The notes: generated by a model from the letters alone, not told the origin. A stretch of DNA of 64,000 nucleotides from Liolophura sinensis (GCF_032854445.1 NC_088296.1:6315435-6379434), one strand, 5' to 3'. Counted from the first letter of the stretch, positions 34,673 through 46,949 are shown. Numbers and translations: made by a program.

Positions 34673-35040
34673 AGATAGTGATTTATTCTGTTATGCCTAA
34701 CTTGCAGCAAATTACACGCGCCCTTTACCATCATGGTTTATGCAGAAATAGGTATGAAATATGGAGTCGTAATATATTGGACATCACTGATATAGAATTT
34801 CTCACAATGCTGTATGGTCATCACATTTAATATACATTAATCAATACAATTAATCTAGACAAAACTTTTATTGATTGATTTCTATTTTGGCCCACGAAGT
34901 ACAGTGCCTGCCGGCGATGTACTAAAAAGACTCACTCAGACTTCAATTTTCATCTGTCTAGGTTATGAATCGATTGGCAGGGCGTGAAGGCACTCGGCAG
35001 TTATCTGCGGGAATGAATGGGCCCTTTGAAGAGATAATAC
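34673..35040. other. Unassigned
   Basis: The first ~40 bp complete module M; the remainder shows nothing I recognise. Confidence 0.4.
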
Positions 35041-35457
35041 TCACCATGGGAAATTGTCAGGCTCCCGGGTTGACGTAAATGTCAAACTGTATAGGACCAG
35101 TACTTTGTAATAAAGAAAACGGACATCTAAAATGATGGTCGCATGCTGTACTGCTTTCTTCTGTAATTGCAGCCTTACCACGGAGTACAGAATAGATGGG
35201 ATATTTTTAGATCTGCTCTTTATAAGGATCTTGTCGTTCAATGTTTGATGACTGGAAGTTCGCTTGACTTCACTTGTATAACGGTTTGATTGGCCTACGT
35301 ACCGACAGATAATACAATTCCGAATCGGTTCATGTGTCAGATGTTTAATGGCCAGTGAAGCTCTATATACCAGCTCATCCCGAACAATTTCTTGCTCTAT
35401 ATGGAGTTTGCTGTCTACATGCCTTTGTGAGAAAATACTCTGAGTCAAGAAATTCAC
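35041..35457 (-). pseudogene. 139-codon frame with a possible retroelement pre-integrase remnant
   Basis: The only ORF of this length outside the arrays. Near the middle it reads HLTHEPIRNCIICR followed by a basic stretch (SNRYTSEVKR). The H-x2-H-x6-C-x2-C spacing, with Thr-His-x-Pro, resembles the zinc-binding H..TH.P....C..C...K motif ahead of the integrase core in some LTR-retrotransposon polyproteins. The expected catalytic DDE core is not seen downstream; the C-terminal part is hydrophobic and unlike any domain I know, consistent with a frameshifted remnant. No second copy exists in the window. The assignment is a guess from motif spacing. Confidence 0.3.
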
Positions 35458-35642
35458 CGAGTGTATCAGGATAGAACGATTTTTTCTAAAGTGTGTCTGT
35501 CTGACTCAGTCATTAAGAAAAGCTATGGCTGTCATTAAGAAAAGATAGATTCATAGACTTCAGGATTTTCGGTGTTCTGTTTCAAATCTGATTCTTATTT
35601 TGCTCGCGTGATATGCTGGGGCCCAGCAACGCTAGTTTGCAC

Positions 35643-35668
35643 CTATACATCGTTTATGCAAACGATGT
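35643..35668. repeat. Perfect 11-bp inverted repeat, 4-nt loop
   Basis: ATACATCGTTT, ATGC, AAACGATGTAT. An 18-bp perfect palindrome (TTTCTACACGTGTAGAAA) lies nearby at about 35910-35927. Confidence 0.85.
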
Positions 35669-35699
35669 ATAAAAGCAATAAAAGAGCCATTGATGAATA

Positions 35700-38500
35700 C
35701 TGATTTTCATTAAATCAAGCAAAAATACCCAGTGCATTGCATATAAATGAAAAAACAATGGCAGGTTTTGCATACAGCCAACCATATTTAAATGGCCCAG
35801 CATCTATTGTTTTCGTTCAGATTATTTGGCTTATTTTCCCTCTCCTGTGACAACTGATTTTTTCCGTTTTGCTAGAAAACTGCGTGTCACAGCTGATAAG
35901 TTTCTACACGTGTAGAAATCGCTTGGGCTACCGGCTGGAGTATAAAACTTTACCCATCTTTGACCCACTTTTCAACCATATTTGAGCAGTATGGAAATTT
36001 AAAATTAAAAAAAAACTCATCTCTTCTAAAACCGCTGATCCGATTGCATTGAAAATTGATATGCATGTACAAGACTTTTGGGGGTATCAGGATTTGAAAA
36101 TTTTATGCAAATCGGTCGAGAAGTGTGAAAGCTTGCTATTGGTCGTTTTAGTCACATGATGATCTGTGGATGAATTTTGGAAAAAAAGATAGATCTAGTT
36201 TGGCCTACTGAATACAACTGTGGTTTTAGTTTTTCCTACGATGTATAGATTTTGTTTAAATTGCAGTTAAAGCTAATTTTAATGTCATTTTTCAAATGTT
36301 ACGTGACCGGACACCGTAATAGCTATGAAGCTGAAAATTGGTCAGTAGATAGTTCAAGTACAGATCTATATTTTTGGAGATCTAGGACTGATAGTTTTTG
36401 CCATTAAAATGCGAACTTAGTTATTTTTATTTATAGTCGTCTCGTAAAATATCAGTATAAAAGTAGAAAAAAAAAACAAATTTGGCATTTTTAATAGCGA
36501 ACATATGAAACAGTTTTTGACGTTTTGTGCTGTTTGGCCAGTCACGTGATTTAACAGCCATTTTGAATTTTATTGATAAGCTTAAACCATCTTTATCCCT
36601 AAATCGGCAAATGACATTTAGATAAAATTTCACTTGCAAGTTTAAGGTGGATCGTTTGTACCTATATTGTACAAAAACGTTTTGTTTGGTATGCAGGTTA
36701 TGCTGTAACTGACCAATGAAATTAGCTAAGAAGTAGTCAAGTCTAAAAACTGCTAAAAATGATTAAATAAACACACTGTCTAGTACTCCTTGACGTCAGG
36801 TTAACAAATCTGTAAGGATTATTTTTGTACTTGGTACAGTTTTTAGGTTATGAAAAAAAACCATTAAAATTATGGAGTATGACGTAAGCCCCCCCCCCCC
36901 CGAGCACTTAGATACAAACACTACCCCACCCCCCTTCAAATAACACGTGAGTTTTGTGCTAGACTGCATAAAACCCGTTCACTGTAAAGTGCTGGCTACA
37001 TGGCGTGTATTTTAATTCTGTCTGGCGACAGGAACAGTAGATCAAAGGAACAAACTTTCTATACATGTGACCCAGCAGTAACATTTGATAGCAATGGTTT
37101 TTTTTTCTTTTCACTGTCTGTCACCATAGCCCCAGCAATCACCAGTTCAAATCGGTTTTTCGTTGAAAATACGAGATCTGCCTTGTTTAATATGGCTTAC
37201 GTATGTTTTTCTTTGTTCGTATTAGAAAAAACTGGGGTTTTTCATAAGAGCATAGAACTGATAGATTTAAACATTCTGTGGCGGAGAAAGTGGAAAGTTT
37301 TAAAATGTGGATTTTAAAGGCTGTGTGTACAGACCGCTTGGAAGCCGTACAACTGCATGCAGTTCTAGTTACTACTTTTCTTTTGAGAGCTTTGTGGAAG
37401 CTTTAAGATCTGTAAAAGGAAAAGTTTTCATTGGATGTTCTTGAATGATGATTTTAGGCACAACGTTACGAGGCAAATTGTGGCTGTTTTTGGGTTACCT
37501 TTGGTCACGTGACATGGGGGCCATCTTGGATTATAATCAAAATCTTTAAAAATCTTCTTCTCCAGAACTAAGGAACGGATTCTTTTGACATTTGATGTAC
37601 TTGTAGAGTGATCCCAGTTAGAACAAGTTTGAAAAGATCTTGGACATTCACCGAAAGTTTTGGTCAAAGTTATGAAGTTGTGAAAAGTGTCTAATTTTGA
37701 TAACGTTTTCCTATGCCCTAGTGTATATGGCAACGCTGATTCCGAACCTGCGTTTGGATTTTGTTTATCTTTGTAACTTTTTGAGATAAAGTCAAAAGAC
37801 TTTTTCAGTTACGTAATTTTAATGGCCTGTAACTCGAGAACTATGGTAGCTAGAAATGTGAAACTTGAACCAAATTGTAGCCTAAGATTTGTAGTTTCTA
37901 ATGAGTGTCAACGGATTTGAGCTACGATTAGCAGCGTTCTCGTTGGAAACGTTTAAATGACACCACCCTACTTCAGAAATAGAAATATAAGCCTATGCAT
38001 TAAACATAGACTTCAGAGGCAAATGTATTACTACACATGTGCTGCAGGTAACTTGCCACATAGGTTGGCTGTCTGTCACTAAAACCGAGAAATGAACAAC
38101 TCTCCCTCCGCTCCAAAGCTACCTACTGACAAATTTGAACGTTTGCTCGTAAACCAGCCCAGTTCGCAATACATCATGGGTAATTCTCGCGCAATCAGCA
38201 ATGCCCAAAGTCTGGGCCAAACATGCTAACAATTTCTATCCACACATGAACGGTTGAATCATGACGGGCCCAAACAATGTAACTCTTATCATACCAAATT
38301 CGACCGTTAAAGGAATATCGCGGTTTCTATTTTTTTTATCAGGTCAAGAATTTACATACGGTAAGGAAGAGACGGGTTTTAGGATAGCGCACAGAAAAGT
38401 GACTAGGAAACCGTACCCCAAGGCTTTGAACTGGGGAGTTTTTTTGAAACAAAACAACACACAACACCGCTTATTCCTTCTGACTATTTGAACCTAAATT
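35700..38500. other. AT-rich, largely unique region with recurrent CACGTGA sites
   Basis: No gene recognised. GTCACGTGA-type strings recur (ACGTGACC near 36301, GTCACGTGATT near 36541, GGTCACGTGACATGG near 37502). Two of them are followed by GCCATTTTGAA or GCCATCTTGGA. Loosely similar paragraphs surround them (TCTTCTAAAACCGCTGATCC near 36022; TCTTCTCCAGAACTAAGGAA near 37556). The region may be the non-coding part of an old large element. A poly-C run lies at 36890-36901. Confidence 0.4.
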
Positions 38501-39750
38501 TCATATCTTTGTAATCTCCTAAATTTCCTGTCCTGTTTTCCTATGCACTCTGTCCTTGCCCGCTGTTAAAACTGACCTTAGCCCAGGGAAACCAGATGGG
38601 AAACTAGAGTGGGGTGATTGCACATCATGTGTCAAGCAACCTGAAATGTACACACATAACCAGACGCAGTGGCCTCCAAGGCCTACTGTGGTAGCGTGGG
38701 GTTCAATCCCAGTTGATTATTTTTCATTTTGTCATGGTTTTGCTCAGTGTTGCCTGTTTTGGTAAATACTGTTACAGTTTGTACATGCAGGCTGAATTTG
38801 TTGAATTGCCCATTGTCTGTTTAGTTCTTCAGTTAAATCAGGTTATTCATCGCTATGTGTGTTAGTATCTGTTCGTAAACAGGTATTTTCCAAAGCTTAA
38901 TTTTTTCGAACGTCAAAAATTAATTTCTAATTTAATTTAATTCTTTATTTATTTAACGAGGATTTCTCTCAGCCTAATGGCTACTACGGGGATCTCCTCA
39001 AAGCCACAATTACAAATTAGTTTAGTGCACTACTTTCAAAGTGTTTTCTTATTTGAAATTCAATTGGGCCTCGATGCTTGGCCAATGGTATCGGTGTAAG
39101 TAACAGTTTTAATTCATACTTATGTTTGTGTCTCTGAGGTTGACCTTTACGGTTTTGTAGGTGATCAGGTGCTCACCTTTCAATATCTAGGTCGCTGGAG
39201 ACGTTGGTTCAATCATATTCACAGACATGTTATTTTTAATATTCCTCTGCTTCCACTATTCTTGCGATTTTGGTGTCAACAAACTCTCTTGTATAATCTT
39301 ACGCGAAACCACGTGCCTTCTGTCAATATCATGAATATGACTTATCACACGCGGAAAAGTTCGCTATAGAGCTTGCCAAAGGTCGGTAGCTCCGTTTCCT
39401 CATCAAATAATATAATGGCCGTCTCCTTGTATGTGAAAATTTTTAGAGTGTGGCGTTATATAATGCTGATGAAAGAGAAATGGAAAGAAGCGAAGGTATA
39501 TGGGGCATATTGTGTATCATATAGTCCTTGTTGGGAAATCGAAAGTAATTAACCCAATGATCTTTACACTGGGTACGTATGCAGTGAATTCGGTGGTTCC
39601 AAGTTGACATGGTGACGCACCGTGAAAGAATAATCGTCTAGAAGGGCCTTAACATAATATCCACAAGTGTAAAGAAATATTGATTATTAACACTCCCCCC
39701 CCCCCCACTCATTAGTACATACAAGTCAGGAGATTACACAAAAAAACTCA
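38501..39750. other. Unique sequence
   Basis: Near 38665-38708 a short GTGGTAGCGTGGGGTTCAAT string resembles a tRNA B-box region but has no supporting stems. A poly-C run lies at about 39693-39708. No gene recognised. Confidence 0.4.
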
Positions 39751-39801
39751 ATATGTCGAAGCACCGGGAAATCCTACACTGATAGAAACGTTAAGATCAA
39801 C

Positions 39802-39920
39802 TGACTCAAAAATCCGAGTTATAGAAGTGAACTAATTCAAATCCGAAAACTGAGTCATGTAAGCAGATCAGCTGAGCCATGAAAGACTCCAGTGAGTTTT
39901 CCGACGAACCAAGTGAGTCA
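39802..39920. promoter_or_regulatory. Cluster of three consensus AP-1-like heptamers
   Basis: TGACTCA at 39802-39808, TGAGTCA at 39851-39857 and TGAGTCA at 39914-39920, with a near match (TGAGCCA) between the last two. A 10-bp inverted repeat (ATAACCAGAT...ATCTGGTTAT) follows at about 39926-39966. Consensus AP-1 sites are rare by chance, so the cluster could be an enhancer fragment, though no gene is visible nearby. Confidence 0.35.
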
Positions 39921-40117
39921 GCAATATAACCAGATAAGTTTCAAGCCCCATCTGATCTGGTTATCTAGTTAAATTAGCTTAGTTAATCTAACGCAGATTT
40001 TTGCGTCAGTTAACTTTTCTTTCAGTTTATGACCAATAACCGGCTTAATAGTTTAGGCGTTCATGAAACCGTCTCGGCAATTACGATGCTGCTATTTATT
40101 ATTTATTTATCTTTTTA

Positions 40118-40290
40118 TTTATTTCACTGGAGGTTTACGCCGCACTTAAGAATTTACACTGATTCGACGGCGGCCAACAATATGATGGGATAAAACCAGA
40201 CAGAGCCCGGGGAAGCCAACGACCATCTGACGCCACATTGGGGAGAGGCTCCTAGGACATTGTGCTGCGCTAGGGCGCTAAACACTTGGC
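40118..40290 (-). mobile_element. SINE-A with an internal deletion
   Basis: TATTTATTTCACTGGAGGTT, TACGCCGCACTTAAGAATTT, CGACGGCGGCCAACAATATG, then a jump from CGACCATCTG to the head side (GGGGAGAGGCTCCTAGGACA, GCGCTAGGGCGCTAAAC). Confidence 0.85.
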
Positions 40291-40844
40291 CATGGAGCAC
40301 GAAGAGAGCGGTGCATGCGCTGTAAGGAGTATGCCATGGACGTATTGGAAACCTTTGATCACAAACCAGTACACAGGGAAGCCTCTGAGCCGAGAAGTAG
40401 ACGATATATGCCGCCCACGTGACCCCGTGGGTAGTTTATCATTACCCTCGGGAAGTGTATGTACCTTGTGTAATAAGGTACCATGGATAGTTTTCTCCTT
40501 TACGGACCATTCATAAGGCACGCTTGACTGACATGATTACAGTAGATATGTACAGTGTGTGGTTAACTCTTCTACAAGCCTGTCATACATAACAGAGCCT
40601 GGACAGATATTATTGCAGTAGTGTCAAAGCCAAGAAACTAATAATTACAGCTACACCGCCACATCCAATATTTACACCAAAATACATCTGAGATAACCTT
40701 TACCCTATCTTTCTCAGCAGAAAATGATAGATAGGGGGAAATGTTCTGCGAACTTTGGTGCCTTTCGCCGTTTTCCGCTGTGCGCAGAACGGTTGAGTGG
40801 TAAATGTTATAATTTTCAGTCGCTGGTACACACGTATTTATTTT
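40291..40844. other. Unassigned
   Basis: Both strands carry an open frame across 40286-40521 (76 and 83 codons). Neither looks like a known protein, and two-strand openness suggests base composition rather than coding. Confidence 0.35.
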
Positions 40845-41058
40845 CTTATTCATTTATCTACTTCATTGGACAGTTTTAATAATACTTTACTTATACGACC
40901 AGTGTTACGGCGGAAGGAAACCGGGTGAAATCCCAGCCATCCGCAGGTTGTTGGGGGGACCTTCGTACATTCGACCAGAGAGGAATCCAGTCTTGAACTC
41001 ACGGCGATCGCATTGGTGAGAGACTTCCAGGTCATTGTGCTGCCACTTGGCCTCAGAG
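40845..41058 (-). mobile_element. SINE-A, diverged
   Basis: TTATTTATCTACTTCATTGG, ACTTTACTTATACGACCAG, GGAAGGAAACCGGGTGAAAT, CCATCCGCAGGTTGTTGGGG, ACCAGAGAGGAATCCAG, GATCGCATTGGTGAGAGACT. Confidence 0.85.
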
Positions 41059-41323
41059 ACTTTGCGTTAAAAAGCAATCCAACATACACCTTAACCATGA
41101 TAAATCAGCCTGCTCTGGCCGACAGGCGATGGCTGATTTTCCTTATTGAGAATCCAGGGTTCAAACGCGAGCTAAGTCGCTCGGTGACATTTAATTTCAC
41201 GACGTTGAGCACAGCAAAAAGTTAACTGATCTACACTGGCGATAGGCCATTTCCTCTGAAGTAAATATATACATACTGTTTTAAAGGCCTTACAATGTAT
41301 TTAAGCATGACATGATGTTGTTC

Positions 41324-41440
41324 AGTTTTATTTATTTATTTGATTGGTGTTTACGCAGTAGTTAAGAATGTTCAGTTAAAGGCGGAGGAAACGACAGCGC
41401 CCTGCGGCAAAGCACTAACCTTTCCCACGTCATGAACACT
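41324..41440 (-). mobile_element. SINE-A, heavily degraded
   Basis: TTTATTTATTTATTTGATTG, GTGTTTACGCAGTAGTTAAG, then GGCGGAGGAAACGACAG, with most of the body lost. Confidence 0.65.
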
Positions 41441-41724
41441 TGCACTCCGTAATAGTCGAAGACAGGTGCTTTTCAACAAACACTCGTTTACACACGAAGG
41501 TCGTAGACCACTTATTGTGACCATTTGCCAAAGGATGATATATAGTTGGTAATTCCAAAAATGTCTTGTCTAAGACCGGGTTTGACCTGCCACCTTAACC
41601 CAAATGACCCATCTTAACCCAAGTTTGTAATCATTTCTAGTGGTAGTAAATGACCCATCTTAACCCAAGTTTGTAAACAAATGATTTACGTATAAAGATG
41701 ACATTTCAATACAAATCAACCAAA

Positions 41725-41772
41725 AAAAAAAAAAACAAAAAAAAAAAAAATAAAAAAATAAAACAAAAAAAT
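41725..41772. repeat. A-rich low-complexity tract
   Basis: Poly-A with single C and T breaks. The Lys-rich frame across it (41698-41955) is an artefact of this tract. Confidence 0.9.
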
Positions 41773-43201
41773 CATTGTCAAATGAAACACATAGTTAAGT
41801 ATGTAAACTGTATGAAGTTAAGACAGTATGGTGGCTGGTCACATATAACGGTTGACATGATAGCTGAACCTGCTTACGTTGACTTAACATTGGCGACCCT
41901 TTGGCAAAAGGCCTCACTCACAGAGGTTCTGGTAAAACCACAAGAGATTACCTAGGGACAAGAAGTCGGTGTTCAACCACTTCTACCTGTCTAATCACGA
42001 CCATCTGAGCCAGATTTCGATAATCCACAGGCTGATGACTGTGGAATGACTTCCTGTGACGTAGACCAGAGCTATCTCGGCTCAAAGCGGACTATTTTTG
42101 GTCGCGTAATATAGAGAGGTTATCAATCGCTAAATCTCGCTGTCTGTCACAAAAAGATATTTAAGTATGTCACTTGACGTTGGTGGGGCTGGGGGGTGGG
42201 GTTGGTAGGGGCTTAGGATTAATTTCCCAGATTAGCTCTCTGCATGACATTATCTCGTACTGCACAGCGTTAGTCTTTTGGCAATACATCGCATGTATTA
42301 CTCAAGTAGTACAATGTACGCCTACAACAGTAAAATCGCTATCGCATTGCGCTATCAGTGGTGTTATTTGCAGTACCCCCTTAAGCTGGTTTCAGTGCCT
42401 GCTGACAGTCATAAATCCCTGGAGTTTTCTTAGACGTAAATTTTCCTTAACATACATCAGCAAAGACTACATGTCGCAGATTATTAAGCAAACGTAACCC
42501 TGGTAATATGTTGTCTACAAAAACGTATTCACGAATCCGCATTCAGGATGATGTTTGGGCGTGCTCTGTGCTGTTTGCTTTGATCAAGCCCGCGTATTCA
42601 TGAATTAGCATTCAGAATGGTACTTGGGCCTACCATGGACTGTTTGCTTTGTTTAGGCTTTATTTAATCTCGTGGAGATTCCGCAGAGTCTTTACAATCG
42701 ACTACGCCGGGATCTACTTTGGCCTCGTGTTTGTTCAGATATCCGCAGGACAATATGACATGCTGCTGGTAACACACAGGGACTTTATTTTCAATGTGTG
42801 TGGATTGATTAGCACGAAGATTGTACGTGGGAACCACCCACGTAATTTGTATTGGCCGATAGTCAAGATGTAGGCATATATAGGTGGACAAGACTAGAAA
42901 TGACCTTTCTAAACATCTGAGGGCATCGAAGTAAAGAAATCCGATATTCCCATAACTCGCGTCAGTCGAAGATGTACGTGCAAAAACGATAACGGCAATC
43001 GCACCAGTTTTTTTTGTGACGAAAATATACGCAGGATTATTACCTGCTAAAAGTATCCATCGATTACTAACGATTAATGGCAGGCAGAACTTTATTAACC
43101 GTGCTAAGGCACATGCCTGGTAGACTGGAAGTGGAACGGGCCACTCGGTAAAGTTGGTCTCTAGCTGGATAGTGGAATGGCGTTTTAGCACATTATACCC
43201 C

Positions 43202-43345
43202 CTTGTATTTTGTCAATCTGGTTACATCTTGTATTTTGTCAATCTGGTTACATCTTGTATTTTGTCAATCTGGTTACATCTTGTATTTTGTCAATCTGGT
43301 TACATCTTGTATTTTGTCAATCTGGTTACATCTTGTATTTTGTCT
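43202..43345. repeat. 26-bp minisatellite, about 5.5 units
   Basis: CTTGTATTTTGTCAATCTGG then TTACAT, nearly invariant. Gamma unit 2 has a different minisatellite at the matching place. Confidence 0.95.
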
Positions 43346-43389
43346 GGTTGGTTAGAATTTGTAGAACTCTTATAGAGTGAATGCGTTGT

Positions 43390-43545
43390 GAGGGTTTAAT
43401 GTCGTAAACTTAACAATTTTTCCAGAACGGATTTCCACCACTCTTTTATCTTAAAAGACCAAACCTAGGACTGGCCCTTGACCTACCGCCTCCGAAGCGG
43501 CGCTCTACCAACTGAGCTATCGGGGCCGGTTAGCACATGTAGAGA
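43390..43545 (-). mobile_element. SINE-B with a large internal deletion
   Basis: Tail-side GGTTTAATGTCGTAAACTTA and AACAATTTTTCCAGAACGGA, GATTTCCACCACTCTTTTAT, then the tRNA-like head CGCTCTACCAACTGAGCTAT and CGGGGCCGGT. The head reads as a good A-box on the minus strand. Confidence 0.85.
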
Positions 43546-43754
43546 GCGGTGGATTGTTCGTAGAAAGCTTTGAACAGAATGACAAATTTCATATAGAAGC
43601 AATTCTTGCTGTACTAGTACTGCTTGGACGCACAGTAAAATGAGATTATTTTGGTACCTTTGTACCTCCGGTTTGGTTCCCGGCACGTCTTTTTGTCTGA
43701 CATAACTGCACGTCTTCTTGTCTGACATAACTGACATGAAAAGTTGTTATATGA

Positions 43755-44045
43755 CAATACTGACAGTGTCATTACAAAGTTTGCAGTATGTAGCTTGTAC
43801 TGTGTAACAGTGTGACATATACGGTACTTACGTGAGTCATTACAGTTACTAGTGCTTTTAAGTACCTACACTTCTAAGTAATTTCATTGCTTTCTTTACT
43901 TCTTTGCAATTTTAGCCCATTCAGTTTTGTACTGTGCGGTTTGTGCTATTTAGCTTGTGCACTGTAGCTTGTGCTATACAGCAATGTGACATACGGTACT
44001 TTTGTAAACCAGTACAATTACCAGCACTTTTAAATACTTAATTAC
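43755..44045 (+). repeat. Internal ~200-bp-spaced duplication in gamma unit 1
   Basis: GTAGCTTGTACTGTGTAACA with GTGACATATACGGTACTT near 43793 is repeated as GTAGCTTGTGCTATACAGCA with GTGACATACGGTACTTTT near 43965. Unit 2 has a single version near 49400. Confidence 0.75.
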
Positions 44046-44047
44046 AT

Positions 44048-44100
44048 TGCTTTATTTATTTATTTGCAATTTTGGCAGTACTCAAGAATATACATAATAA
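44048..44100 (-). mobile_element. SINE-A tail relic shared by both gamma units
   Basis: TTTATTTATTTATTTGCAAT, GCAGTACTCAAGAATATACA. The counterpart at 49478-49527 lies at the same position in unit 2, so it predates the gamma duplication. Confidence 0.65.
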
Positions 44101-45084
44101 CAGGCATTGGAATACAATAGATATACATCAAAAGGGTCAGACAGGCTCAGATAATGCCTCAGAAAGTTGTGGGCATGATGTTAAGCCGAACAGAAAAAAA
44201 AGAGTACAAAACATTAAAGATGCCTGGTGCCTGGTGACGATTTAGATTGAGAACGGGTCATCAGGAAAATCTCATTTTGATTTAATAGTCTATCTTTGAT
44301 GAGATTTCCGCTCTCAAAGAATGAAAGACTTCAAAATGAGCAAACTGATAAACAAGCATACAACTCCACAGGTTGGTAGGATAATAAACGAGTGTACAAA
44401 AGCAAAGAACGACTGAAGTGTGTCTCCCAAGACAACCGAAAGCCAAGCCTTTAGATGCAAAGATTGCATAAATTCATACTGAAGGTGTAAACAATTACTA
44501 AATCCATCCTACAGACACCTGGACGGCCAATCTACGAAGTACGAAGCACTTGCATGTATGTATCTGTTTTGTAATTATTCAGGTGCTGCTCAAATGAAGT
44601 ATCATTCCGACGCATACACGCGTTAACCGATGTCGTCATGGTAGTTACAATCACCTTAGCCTGTAACTGCTACCAGGGAGGTGGCCCTAGGACAGTAAGA
44701 TTCATTGTTCAAGGAAATGTTGAATGCCAAGAGAAAAAAATGACAATTATATTCAAATTCTTATGAGGTTACATGTATATTTATTTTTTAATTTGGTTGG
44801 TATTTTAAGCCTCATTCTTAATTTTGTCTGTCCTTGCCAAAACTCTTGATGCAAAACAGAAGAGAGACAGAATTCGTATTTTGTTCTGTGTGATTTGGGA
44901 ATTAGTTCGGTGGCAATATAACAATATTCAAGGGATCGCTACACTGACGAAAACAGCAACACTCGTTACAATGAAGACACAGTTAAAGCGGAACAATGAT
45001 TTCTGTGTGCCAAAAGATAACATGTTCCCAATGCTTAAAGTGCATATTTAACTAATTAACTGTTATCCGATACTACAAGAGTTG

Positions 45085-45343
45085 GCGGGGCCTCAGTTGC
45101 TCAGTTGGTTAACGAGCTAGCGCAGTTTAATGACCCAGAATCCCCTCACCAATGCGGTCGCTGTGAGTTCAAGTCCAGCTCATGCTGGCTTCCTCTCGGT
45201 CGTATGTGGAAAGGGTTCCTCCCACAATAATGCTGGCCGCCGTCGTATAAGTTAAATATTCTTGAGTACGGCGTAAAACACCAATTAAATAGTGTGTGAG
45301 TGCTTGGGGTTTCACCAATCAAATAAAATAAATCAAATAAATA
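45085..45343 (+). mobile_element. SINE-A with a SINE-B-like motif in its tail
   Basis: Head GCTCAGTTGGTTAACGAGCT, AATGCGGTCGCTGTGAGTTC, then CTCATGCTGGCTTCCTCTCG, CATAATGCTGGCCGCCGTCG, TTCTTGAGTACGGCGTAAAA. After CACCAATTAAATA the tail reads GTGTGTGAGTGCTTGGGGTT, the SINE-B tail motif, then returns to CACCAATCAAATAAAATAAA. This is a chimeric or nested tail. The match to gamma unit 2 resumes beyond it. Confidence 0.9.
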
Positions 45344-46054
45344 ACAAGAGCTGGCCGTTGTGCACCATTCTTACTCTTACAAGTGTGGTATTGCATAGTA
45401 CCGCACGAATATTTGGGGATATATATTAGCTGACGTTGACAAATCTACTACACAGAGTAACTGAAGGGAAATCAATGTGATTGTGTTACCTTTTGATGAG
45501 CCCAAGATACGATACACTGTTCTCTTAAGTCAACAAAAAGGCGCTTTGTGTTTGCTCACTTATCTAAATGAGCTGTACGTCCAGATAAGTGGAAATGACG
45601 GGTTGTTGTATTAACCCTCCCCGCACTTCGCAGTAGAGTCGATTAATGTAGACATGGAACTGGTGTTAGAAACCTCCGGCGGGGTAAGCTCATGGTACAC
45701 GCAGACTACCATAGTCATTCTTAAATCATGAGTTGTTATAGGTAGAATTACGTGTGTTTGAATCAGGAAAAAACGTTTAAAGCCAAAGAATGCAAGGTGC
45801 CTGGTACTAGTTAGATTTTGATCTTGCCACCAAGATACATCAGGGTCTTTGTTTTCCCAAGATTTTTCACTGATATGTTGGAGGTCAGTGCTATGGATAA
45901 AGGAATCAGAGTGTCAAGCATTAGGTAAACTGCTGATTTTTCCCTCATGGGATGCATACAGATCTGAAGACCAAACTGATCTTCAACGAACGTTAAACTG
46001 TACAAAAGTCCAAACGAGCATCGTCCATTGGTTATTGTCAGCAAGACAACACCA

Positions 46055-46765
46055 AAAGTAAAAATTTATTACCTGCTCGTTCGCAGTGTTGAACCCATAC
46101 TTCTTGTGTCTCAGTGATTGAAAGTTAACCAAGATAACACCAAGAGTAAAACTGATATATTCCTTGCCATTCCCGGTGTTGAACCCTTATTTCTTGTGTC
46201 TCAGTGATTGAAAGTTAACCAAGATACCACCAAGAGTAAAAACTGATAAATTCCTTGCCATACCCGGTGCTGAACCCTTACTTCTTGTGTCTCAGTGATT
46301 GAAAGTTAACCAAGATAACATCAAGAGTAAAAACTGATAAATTCCTTGCCATACCCGGTGCTAAACCCTTACTTCTTGTGTCTCAGTGATTGAAAGTTAA
46401 CCAAGATAACATCAAGAGTAAAAACTGATGAATTCCTTGCCATACCCGGTGTTGAACCCTTATTTCTTGTGTCTCAGTGATTGAAAGTTAACCAAGATAC
46501 CACCAAGAGTAAAATCTGATAAATTCCTTGCCATACCCTATGCTGAACCCTTACTTCTTGTGTCTCAGTGATTGAAAGTTAACCAAGATAACATCAAGAG
46601 TAAAAACTGATAAATTCCTTGCCATTCCCGGTGCTGAACCCTTATTTCTTGTGTCTCAGTGATTGAAAGTTAACCAAGATACCTCCAAGAGTAAGAACTG
46701 GTAAATTCCTTGCCCATTCTAGGGGTTGAACCCTCACTTCTTGTGTCTCAGTGATTGACAATTAA
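46055..46765. repeat. ~91-bp minisatellite, about 8 units
   Basis: Units share TTCTTGTGTCTCAGTGATTG, AAAGTTAACCAAGATAAC, AAGAGTAAAAACTGATAAAT and TCCTTGCCATACCCGGTG. Alternating variants (ATAACATC and ATACCACC) suggest higher-order duplication. It is absent from gamma unit 2. Confidence 0.95.
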
Positions 46766-46949
46766 GTACCTTGTAATTAATCTCTGCAGCACGATAGCTA
46801 CATATCTAAATATTAATATAAACAAACGTTTTTTTATATACAGGTCACAAGAAAAACTCACAAAATTCTACAACACAGATGCAACATCTAGTTAACCTTG
46901 CACATCGGTATCCTTGATACTACCGCTCTTGGCGATCAGCTTTAACGGA

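Noticed and set aside
40286-40521. Two-strand open frame as a gene
   Set aside because: Open on both strands, starts in a SINE-A head, no recognisable domain.
42664-43191. 175-codon minus-strand frame, the longest in the window
   Set aside because: It lies inside gamma unit 1. The paralogous stretch in unit 2 has indels and stops, and no domain, signal or conserved residue pattern is recognisable.
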